A stretch of DNA of 41,518 nt from Muribaculaceae bacterium (lineage in GTDB: Bacteria > Bacteroidota > Bacteroidia > Bacteroidales > Muribaculaceae). Positions within the stretch are counted from its first letter, which is position 1, and every line of letters starts with the position of its first letter. Location of the stretch: positions 1 to 41,518 of the forward strand of contig JAIDKG010000116.1 in assembly GCA_029051525.1 (NCBI GenBank), given 5' to 3'. This document shows, one piece after another, positions 32,510 to 39,133 of this stretch. The notes beneath the pieces were generated by a model, which did not search any database, was not told the origin of the DNA, and worked only from the letters and a program-made list of their open reading frames with translations. Made by a program: the position numbers and the translations under genes.

Positions 32510-33112
32510 TTACGCTTCAGAAGCGCACTCCTCCTCTTTGGCACCGCTCTCTATAAATCGTACTATCAATTCGGCCACTTCGGCCGATGCGCGCTCCAGG
32601 TCGTCGTTGACCACGCGGCAGTCGTAGCGGTCGGCGAAGCTGAGTTCATATTCCGCCTTGGCCAGACGCTTGAGGATGCGGTCTTCGGCATCGGTGCCTC
32701 GGCCACGCAGGCGCTCTTCGAGGGCCTCGAGGCTGGGAGGAAGTATGAAGATGGCGAGGGCGTCGGAGCCGTAACATCGCTTCACATTGAGCCCCCCTTT
32801 CACATCGATATCCATAATCAGATTATGGCCGCCGGTGGTGACGCGCTCCACTTCCGAACGCAGAGTGCCATAGCATGTGCCGGGATATACCTCTTCCCAC
32901 TCCACGAAGTCGCCGCGCTCGGCGCGCTCTTTGAATTCCTCGTTGGTGATGAAGTAATATTCGCGGCCGTTCTGCTCCTCGCCGCGCGGGGCGCGGCTGG
33001 TGGCCGAGATCGAAAAACCGAGTCGCAGACGCGGATCCCCGATGATGCGGGATATGATGGTGGATTTGCCGGTGCCCGAGGGGGCGGAGAGTATGATGAT
33101 CTTTCCCTTCAT
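32510..33112 (-). CDS. gmk: Guanylate kinase
   Basis: Gmk phosphorylates GMP to GDP. From MKGKIIILSAP (200 residues) the protein matches the family in length, with the P-loop SAPSGTGKST, SRAPRGEEQNGREYYF for GMP binding, and ILPPSLEALEERLRGRG. The track start at 33172 adds 20 residues rich in Thr, Gln and Pro that the family lacks, though that ATG lies only 17 bases after the yicC stop and cannot be excluded. It is second in the yicC-gmk-nadD-DUF5063-M18 operon. Confidence 0.94.
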   Translation of the reverse strand: MKGKIIILSAPSGTGKSTIISRIIGDPRLRLGFSISATSRAPRGEEQNGREYYFITNEEFKERAERGDFVEWEEVYPGTCYGTLRSEVERVTTGGHNLIMDIDVKGGLNVKRCYGSDALAIFILPPSLEALEERLRGRGTDAEDRILKRLAKAEYELSFADRYDCRVVNDDLERASAEVAELIVRFIESGAKEEECASEA

Positions 33113-33189
33113 GTCAGTAAGGCCGGGAGAGGGGATTGATTGTGGATTGATGGTTTGTGTGGCGGTGTGCATAAAGTTGTGGGGGGTTA

Positions 33190-34080
33190 TCAGAGCACAT
33201 TGAGCACCTGCTCTTTGATCTGCTCGAGTTCATCTTTCATTTTCACCACGATTTTCTGCATCTCGGCACTGTTGCTCTTGGAGCCGAGGGTGTTGATTTC
33301 ACGCCCTATCTCCTGGGCGATGAATCCGAGTTTCTTACCCTGGCCGGCTTCGGGGCGACCATCGGCCACACTGCCGAGAGTGTCGAGGAAGTAGTCAAGA
33401 TGCGACCGCAGACGCAGTTTCTCTTCGCTCACATCGAGCTTCTCGATGTAGAAGATGAGCTCCTGTTCGAGTCGGCCTTTGTCGTAGTCTATACCGCGCA
33501 GCGATGAGAGCTGCTCTTCCAGGCGCTGGCGGATTTTCTCCACCCTGCTCTTCTCGAAGGGTTCCACCTCGGCGAGCAATCCTCCGATATTGGCAATCTT
33601 CTCGCAGAAGAAGGCATGGAGCTTGGCTCCCTCGGTGATGCGGAATTCCGTGAGCGCCTCGGCGGCTGCCGCAGTGGCATCGAGGAATGCCTTACGGTCG
33701 GCGGGGAGGATCTCCTCCACCTTGGTCTGCAGGGTGTCGGGGAGTCGGAGCAGGGTGCTGTACCAGTCGGCGGGAGTGTCGATTCCCAGTCGGGCGGCCA
33801 TCTCCTCCACCTGCGCGCGATATGCCTCGATGACCGGAATATTAAGAGCCGTCGATGATGTAGGCGATGTGTGCTCTACAGCCACATTCATCTCCACCTT
33901 GCCGCGCTCCAGCACAGGAGCTATCAGCGAGCGCGCCTCGATCTCAAGTTCTCTGAAACATGAAGGCACTCGCATGAAGAGGTCGAGCTGTTTGGAATTC
34001 AGCGACTTTATCTCTACCGTAACTTTCCGGTCGGGCGAAGAGGCCGAGCCTCTTCCGAACCCTGTCATTGACAATATCAT
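33190..34080 (-). CDS. YicC family endoribonuclease
   Basis: This 296-residue protein has the YicC signature at both ends: MILSMTGFGRG at the start and KLGFIAQEIGREINTLGSKS followed by VVKMKDELEQIKEQVLNVL at the end. Studied YicC proteins are RNases that trim or cut RNA and affect stationary-phase survival. It is first in the operon with gmk, a pairing seen widely in bacteria. The region upstream holds a long AT-rich inverted repeat, but no clear promoter. Confidence 0.93.
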   Translation of the reverse strand: MILSMTGFGRGSASSPDRKVTVEIKSLNSKQLDLFMRVPSCFRELEIEARSLIAPVLERGKVEMNVAVEHTSPTSSTALNIPVIEAYRAQVEEMAARLGIDTPADWYSTLLRLPDTLQTKVEEILPADRKAFLDATAAAAEALTEFRITEGAKLHAFFCEKIANIGGLLAEVEPFEKSRVEKIRQRLEEQLSSLRGIDYDKGRLEQELIFYIEKLDVSEEKLRLRSHLDYFLDTLGSVADGRPEAGQGKKLGFIAQEIGREINTLGSKSNSAEMQKIVVKMKDELEQIKEQVLNVL

Positions 34081-34105
34081 GGTGTATCTCTAACTATATC
34101 GATAT

Positions 34106-34175
34106 GTAGCTGCTAAGAATAAATGCACATATAAGAATTTATAAAAACATTTCATCATTAATTCTTAGCAGCTAC
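34106..34175. repeat. AT-rich inverted repeat upstream of yicC
   Basis: GTAGCTGCTAAGAAT (34106-34120) pairs exactly with ATTCTTAGCAGCTAC (34161-34175); allowing one mismatch the stem grows to 20 bases around a 30-base loop. The left arm resembles the element at 32465. It could form a leader hairpin in the yicC transcript or be a small repeat unit. Confidence 0.6.
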
Positions 34176-34431
34176 TTATATTTGGGTTAACTCGAAGATT
34201 CTCTCCTCCCCCGCGCTCGCTCTCGCACGCCTCTATGAGTCAGGGGCGAGCGTCATGGCATCGCCACCACCTTCATCCGTGCCGCCATCACTGATGCGGG
34301 GGGGGGGATACAATCTCTCCGGCTTAAGCCGCCACACGGGCACCGTGGAGATTCATTTCACAAAATTACTAAAAAATCCACCAACTCGCAATTTTAGGGA
34401 TTTTTATTGCACGCTTTTCCGTAATTTTTAT

Positions 34432-34439
34432 TACATTTG
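34432..34439 (+). promoter_or_regulatory. -7 box of the sugar mutase gene
   Basis: TACATTTG fits TAnnTTTG; a weaker TATTG lies 22 bases upstream. The ATG is 94 bases downstream. Confidence 0.55.
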
Positions 34440-34533
34440 TGTTTTCTGAGTGTCTCGGTCACCTTTCCGCGCCGCCGACAGCGCACCGAGACCCGACCTG
34501 AAATCTAAAATTTAACCCCTTATATTCAATTCA

Positions 34534-36285
34534 ATGGATAACGAAACTTTATTGAAGACATGCATCGAGCGCGCCGAAAAATGGCTCACTCCCCAATACG
34601 ATGAAGAAACACGCAATGCCGTGAAGGCACTCCTCGACAATCCCGACCATACCGAACTCATCGATTCATTCTATAAGGATCTGGAATTCGGCACAGGTGG
34701 TCTGCGCGGCATCATGGGTGCCGGCACCAACCGCATGAACATCTACACCGTGGGTGCGGCCACCCAGGGTCTGGCCAATTATCTGAAGGTCTGCTTCAAG
34801 GATCTCCCGCAGATCTCAGTGGTCGTAGGCCATGACGTGCGCAATAATTCCCGCAAATTTGCCGAAATGGTGGCCGCTATCTTCTCGGCCAATGGCATAA
34901 AGGTATATCTCTTCGACGACTGCCGCCCCACTCCGGAGGTATCGTATGCCATCCGCCGTCTCGGCTGCCAGAGCGGTGTGAATATCACAGCTTCCCACAA
35001 CCCGAAGGAATACAACGGCTATAAGGCTTACTGGAGCGACGGCGCCCAGATGATTGCCCCCCACGATGTGGAGACAATCGCCTATGTCAATGCAATCACT
35101 TCGGTAGATCAGATCAAATTCGAGGCCGACCCGAGCCTCATCCAGATTATCGGCAAGGATGTCGACGAACCCTATCTTGAGGAGATCCTCGGCCTCTCAC
35201 TCTCACCCGAGGCCGACAAGCGCCACGCCGATATGAAGATTGTCTACACCCCGATCCACGGCGTAGGCTCAATGCTTATCTACGATTCGCTTGCGAAGTG
35301 GGGTTTCAAGAATGTAATCCATGTGCCTGAGCAGGATGTGAAGGATGGCAACTTCCCCACCGTCGTTTCACCCAATCCTGAGAATGCCGAGGCTATGTCG
35401 ATGGCCATCGCAAAAGCCAAGGAGACCGGAGCAAGCCTCGTGCTCGCATCCGACCCCGACTCCGACCGCATCGGCGTGGTGGTGCGCGACAAGAATGGCA
35501 ACTATCAGCTCGTCAACGGCAATCAGATCGTGATGATCTTCCTCTATTACCTCATCACCCGCAATGTGGAGCTTGGCAAAATCCAGGGCAACGAATACTG
35601 CGTGAAGACAATCGTCACCACCGAGACTATCAAACGCATCGCCGAAGCCAACAATGTGACCTGCTATGACTGCTTCACCGGATTCAAATGGATTGCCGAC
35701 GTGATGCGCAATCTGGAGACTACCGGTCGATACCTGGGTGGCGGCGAGGAGAGCTACGGCTTCCTGGCCGAGACTTTCGTGCGCGATAAGGATGCCGTAT
35801 CGGCTGTGTCGATGATGGCTGAAATCGCTGCATGGGCCGCCGATAAGGGTATGGACCTCTACGAACTTCTCATCGAAATCTACGCAAAGTATGGTTTCTC
35901 GCGCGAGCGCGGCGTGAGCGTGGTGCGTCCGGGCAAGACCGGTGCCGACGAGATTGTGGCCATGATGAAGAACTTCCGCGAGAATCCCCCGAAGCAGATT
36001 GCCGGCTCTCCCGTAGTGACTGTCAAGGATTATGCCGACCTCAACTGCACCGACCTGCGCACAGGCGCCGTGGAGAAGATGAACTTCCCCACCACTTCCA
36101 ATGTGCTCCAGTTCTTCACCGAGGCGGGCGACAAGATCTCTATCCGTCCTTCGGGCACAGAGCCTAAGATCAAGTTCTATATCGAGGTGCGCGAGAATAT
36201 GCCCTCCAAGGAGGCATATGAGGCAACCGTAGAGGCTGCCGACCGCCACATCGATCAGGTGCTCGTGGATCTCGGCGTGAAGTAA
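34534..36285 (+). CDS. Phosphoglucomutase/phosphomannomutase family enzyme
   Basis: This 583-residue cytoplasmic enzyme moves phosphate between C1 and C6 of hexoses. All four alpha-D-phosphohexomutase motifs are present: the phosphoserine loop TASHNPKEYNG (S154), the metal loop DPDSDRIG, the sugar-binding GGGEESYG and the phosphate-binding RPSGTEPKIKFY. The length fits the longer PGM2-like branch. It stands alone on the plus strand with its own promoter and a strong terminator at 36311-36364. Choice between glucose and mannose as substrate cannot be made from motifs alone. Confidence 0.95.
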   Translation: MDNETLLKTCIERAEKWLTPQYDEETRNAVKALLDNPDHTELIDSFYKDLEFGTGGLRGIMGAGTNRMNIYTVGAATQGLANYLKVCFKDLPQISVVVGHDVRNNSRKFAEMVAAIFSANGIKVYLFDDCRPTPEVSYAIRRLGCQSGVNITASHNPKEYNGYKAYWSDGAQMIAPHDVETIAYVNAITSVDQIKFEADPSLIQIIGKDVDEPYLEEILGLSLSPEADKRHADMKIVYTPIHGVGSMLIYDSLAKWGFKNVIHVPEQDVKDGNFPTVVSPNPENAEAMSMAIAKAKETGASLVLASDPDSDRIGVVVRDKNGNYQLVNGNQIVMIFLYYLITRNVELGKIQGNEYCVKTIVTTETIKRIAEANNVTCYDCFTGFKWIADVMRNLETTGRYLGGGEESYGFLAETFVRDKDAVSAVSMMAEIAAWAADKGMDLYELLIEIYAKYGFSRERGVSVVRPGKTGADEIVAMMKNFRENPPKQIAGSPVVTVKDYADLNCTDLRTGAVEKMNFPTTSNVLQFFTEAGDKISIRPSGTEPKIKFYIEVRENMPSKEAYEATVEAADRHIDQVLVDLGVK

Positions 36286-36310
36286 CCCCCTCTCCCCTTC
36301 TTAATTTATA

Positions 36311-36364
36311 ATGCCCATGCAGCAGGCGGACCTCCGACTCTGACTGCATGGGCATTCTTTTTTT
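36311..36364 (+). terminator. Rho-independent terminator of the mutase gene
   Basis: ATGCCCATGCAG (36311-36322) pairs exactly with CTGCATGGGCAT (36344-36355) and is followed by a run of T (36356-36364). Confidence 0.9.
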
Positions 36365-36389
36365 CAGCTTTGGTGCCTGACGCTGTAGG

Positions 36390-36959
36390 TCAGCGGTGCT
36401 TCTTGACCGAGAAACCGAATGTGCCGAGGAGTTCGCCAAGACTGTAATAGCCGCCATGCACATAGGCCATCAATCCGGCATCCTTGAGCGAGAAGGCCCC
36501 GGTGGAGGGATCTATATAGCGATCATCGGCCCGCAGACAGAGCACATCGGCCATTATCATATCGTGACTGCCGAGATGAAGCACCTCCTTCACCCTGCAT
36601 TCGATGGCCAGCGGCGACTCGGCTATCGCAGGCGATTTCACCATCTCGCCGGGTTCGGGGGTCAGGCCGGTCTCTTTCCATTTGTCATAATCCTTGCCGG
36701 AGCGCACTCCGGCCCAATCGGTGGCACGAGCCATCGCCTCGGTGGTGAGATTGACGGTAAACTCCATATTGGCCATTATCAACGGATATGAGTGGCGCTC
36801 GGGGCGCACACTGATGTAGAGCATGGCCGGATTGGTGCAGATGGTGCCAGTCCAGGCCACGGTGAGCATATTCCAGTCGGCCGGCGTGCTGCCGCACGTC
36901 ACCAGTACTGCCGGCGCGGGATATACCATCGTGCCGGGTTTCCACGTTACTTTTCCCAT
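36390..36959 (-). CDS. Flavin reductase family protein
   Basis: The 189-residue protein matches the flavin reductase-like FMN-binding split barrel: PAVLVTCGSTPADWNMLTVAWTGT-type N-terminus, PAMLYISVRPERHSY, FTVNLTTEAMA and a C-terminal ALKDAG-like segment (SLKDAGLMAYVHGGYYSLGE). These enzymes bind FMN and transfer electrons from NAD(P)H, or serve as unassigned flavoproteins. It begins 19 bases after the MFS transporter gene stop and is probably co-transcribed with it. The physiological substrate is unknown. Confidence 0.9.
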   Translation of the reverse strand: MGKVTWKPGTMVYPAPAVLVTCGSTPADWNMLTVAWTGTICTNPAMLYISVRPERHSYPLIMANMEFTVNLTTEAMARATDWAGVRSGKDYDKWKETGLTPEPGEMVKSPAIAESPLAIECRVKEVLHLGSHDMIMADVLCLRADDRYIDPSTGAFSLKDAGLMAYVHGGYYSLGELLGTFGFSVKKHR

Positions 36960-36978
36960 ATATCTAATTATCTGATTA

Positions 36979-38211
36979 TTAATTCTCGTTGAGTTTGCGG
37001 CGGTTGAAGAATCCGCGTGTGAATAGGAGGAAGAGCAGCGCCCCGCCCCCCTGCATGAAGGCCACTATGTGGAAGGCTGTCACAAAACCGAAGCTCTCGG
37101 CTATCACTCCACCCAGCAATATCCCCAGTCCCATGCCGAAATCCCAGGAGATGAGGATTGATGAATTGGCCGTGCCTCGCTGATCATGACGCGCCACTTT
37201 CACAAACATTGTCAGGAATGCGGGATACATCTGCCCGTTGCCCAGTCCGATCAGCAATGCCGCCAGATAATAGCTCCAGGGAGTTATCACAAAAGCAAAA
37301 AGCGAATATCCCACAAGCGACAACAGCACACCCACAGCCGCATTGCGCGTCATCTTTCCGGCCCGCAGACTCTTCACGCCAAACATTCGGGAAATCATCA
37401 ATCCGGCTGAAAGCAGCATGAAGAAAAATCCGGTGCCGTCGGTGATATCAAGTTCCTCCTGCCCATAGATAGCCACATAATTGCTCATCACCCCCCAGCA
37501 AAGACCGAAGAAGATGATATTGACCGCCAGCAACCAGCCGCGCGTCAGAAAGAAATGGTCAAGACTCATCACCGGCCGACCGGGAGTCTTCTTGATTTTG
37601 GGCAACTTAACCGTGGTGGAACATATGAAACCCGCCAGCGCCAGAATCAGCGAAAGCCAGAAAAGTAGCATGAAATTGGAGGTGGCATGATAGATATAGA
37701 TACCGGCACTCGGAGCCACAGCCATAGCAAGATTATTGCTCAGCCCATAATAGCCTATCCCCTCGTTGCGCCGCGACGAGGGGAGCACATCGAGAGCCAC
37801 CGTACTGTTGGCCACCGTCGCGGCACCGAACGGAATCCCGTGCAACGTGCGCACAATCGCAAACATCAGCAGTGTCCCGGCCCCGATATATCCCGTAAAG
37901 ATTATAAAGAAAAGAAAGAAACAGGCCACAAGCACCCTCTTGCGATTGAACGTATCCACCACAAATCCGCTGAACGGGCGCACCAGAAGCGTAGCCACCA
38001 CATAGCCCGACAGCACCAGCCCGAGCATATCCTTATCGGCGGCAAACTGCTCATCGAGATAGATCGGCAGCAGCGGCGTAAGAAGATAGAAAGCGAAGAA
38101 TAGAAGAAAATTGCACAGCATCACCTTCACATATCCGGCATTCCAAAGCCGCTCCTTCCCATTTTTTTCATCCGGGAGTCCGCTCTCCCGCGCAATATTA
38201 CAGGACGACAT
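36979..38211 (-). CDS. MFS transporter
   Basis: This 410-residue protein has about twelve hydrophobic segments and the major facilitator signatures, including GYVVATLLVRPFSGFVVDTFNRKRV between helices 2 and 3. It probably exports a small molecule or drug by proton exchange; the substrate cannot be told. An AAGGA ribosome-binding sequence precedes the ATG. It diverges from the four-helix-bundle gene and is followed by the flavin reductase gene on the same strand. Confidence 0.92.
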   Translation of the reverse strand: MSSCNIARESGLPDEKNGKERLWNAGYVKVMLCNFLLFFAFYLLTPLLPIYLDEQFAADKDMLGLVLSGYVVATLLVRPFSGFVVDTFNRKRVLVACFFLFFIIFTGYIGAGTLLMFAIVRTLHGIPFGAATVANSTVALDVLPSSRRNEGIGYYGLSNNLAMAVAPSAGIYIYHATSNFMLLFWLSLILALAGFICSTTVKLPKIKKTPGRPVMSLDHFFLTRGWLLAVNIIFFGLCWGVMSNYVAIYGQEELDITDGTGFFFMLLSAGLMISRMFGVKSLRAGKMTRNAAVGVLLSLVGYSLFAFVITPWSYYLAALLIGLGNGQMYPAFLTMFVKVARHDQRGTANSSILISWDFGMGLGILLGGVIAESFGFVTAFHIVAFMQGGGALLFLLFTRGFFNRRKLNEN

Positions 38212-38334
38212 TTTTCCTTACAGTTTAGATACAATCTCCCCAATTAGCCACAGCATCCCTAAAAAACAACGCCCAATCCCCGCATTTAGCACATCCCACC
38301 CGACCTCAAACCAATCATTGACAAAAAAATTTAC

Positions 38335-38342
38335 TATATTTG
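38335..38342 (+). promoter_or_regulatory. -7 box of the four-helix-bundle gene
   Basis: TATATTTG fits TAnnTTTG, 23 bases before the ATG at 38366. It lies inside the track's longer frame and supports the shorter start. No good -33 box is present. Confidence 0.55.
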
Positions 38343-38365
38343 CACATCAATATACACCCTCGCTC

Positions 38366-38911
38366 ATGAACGACCTTATTCCCAATATCGGAAATTACAA
38401 AAATCTGCTCACCTACCGGAAAAGCGATGTAATCTACCAGATTACCTACTATTTCTGCCACAAATACCTCCCACATGGCGACCGCACAATCGACCAGATG
38501 GTTCAGGCCGCCAGAAGTGGCAAACAAAACATCGTGGAAGGCTGTGCCGCAGCTTCGACATCATCCAAGACTGAAATCCGACTCATCAACGTAGCCAAAG
38601 CCAGCCTCAAAGAACTACTTGAAGACTACGAAGACTACCTCCGCACAAGAGGAAAGCCACAATGGCAGAAAGGGAGCATCGAATATGAAGCAATGCGCAA
38701 TTTAGGCCGCACTCACAACGATGCCGAATACTTCATGCCGCTCATCGAGACCCGCCCGCCCGAAACCATCGCCAACATGGCAATAATACTCATCAACCAA
38801 GCCGACTACCTCCTATTCCGGCAACTGCAACGCCTCTCCGCCGACTTCCTCAACAACGGCGGCTTCTCCGAAAGAATGGCCGCCCTTCGCCGCAAAAAAA
38901 GAGGCTACTAA
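38366..38911 (+). CDS. Four-helix-bundle protein
   Basis: I start this at MNDLIPNIGNY (181 residues) because a promoter-like box lies just before it and the track's extra 85 residues have no helix pattern. The sequence resembles the Bacteroidetes four-helix-bundle proteins once called 23S rRNA intervening-sequence proteins: SDVIYQITYYFCHKYLP, DQMVQAARSGKQNIVEG, SKTEIRLINVAKASLKELLEDYEDYL. A further helical stretch and a basic tail (RRKKRGY) follow, which fits the variant with a suffix domain. No biochemical function is established as far as I know. A 9-base tandem repeat begins ten bases after the stop. Confidence 0.88.
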   Translation: MNDLIPNIGNYKNLLTYRKSDVIYQITYYFCHKYLPHGDRTIDQMVQAARSGKQNIVEGCAAASTSSKTEIRLINVAKASLKELLEDYEDYLRTRGKPQWQKGSIEYEAMRNLGRTHNDAEYFMPLIETRPPETIANMAIILINQADYLLFRQLQRLSADFLNNGGFSERMAALRRKKRGY

Positions 38912-38921
38912 AGCCCCAAAG

Positions 38922-38993
38922 CCCTTAAAGTCCCTTAAAGACCTTAAAGTCCTTAAAGTCCTTAAAGTCCTTAAAGTCCTTAAAGACCTTAAG
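38922..38993. repeat. 9-base minisatellite
   Basis: About eight units of CCTTAAAG(T/A), the first two one base longer. It lies between the four-helix-bundle gene and the PBP promoter. On the minus strand it reads as KDF repeats in an open frame that I reject. Confidence 0.9.
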
Positions 38994-39032
38994 CCCCCCG
39001 CCCCCCAAAAAATTCAAATTGCCAGCCCCATA

Positions 39033-39064
39033 TTTGGGTAATTGCAAAAGGTTGAGTAATTTTG
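39033..39064 (+). promoter_or_regulatory. Consensus promoter of the PBP gene
   Basis: TTTG (39033-39036), 20 bases, TAATTTTG (39057-39064): a full match to the Bacteroidetes consensus, 69 bases before the ATG. Confidence 0.8.
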
Positions 39065-39133
39065 TAAGTTGAAGCGGATATGCGCCGGCCCCACGACCGC
39101 CACTCCGCATTCACCAACTTGAAATCCGATGTT

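Larger units (their letters stand above)
34081..34533. other. Divergent region between yicC and the sugar mutase
   Basis: These 453 bases hold the inverted repeat at 34106-34175, a run of nine G (34300-34308), and the mutase promoter. I find no gene; the 64-codon open frame at 34255 overlaps the promoter and is not convincing. Confidence 0.6.

Noticed and set aside
35368-36249. 293-residue minus-strand ORF
   Set aside because: Antisense to the phosphohexomutase gene.
38922-38993. CRISPR-like array
   Set aside because: The units are nine bases with no spacers and no cas gene is nearby.
38925-39110. 61-residue minus-strand ORF with KDF repeats
   Set aside because: Produced by the 9-base minisatellite; no start context and no homology.
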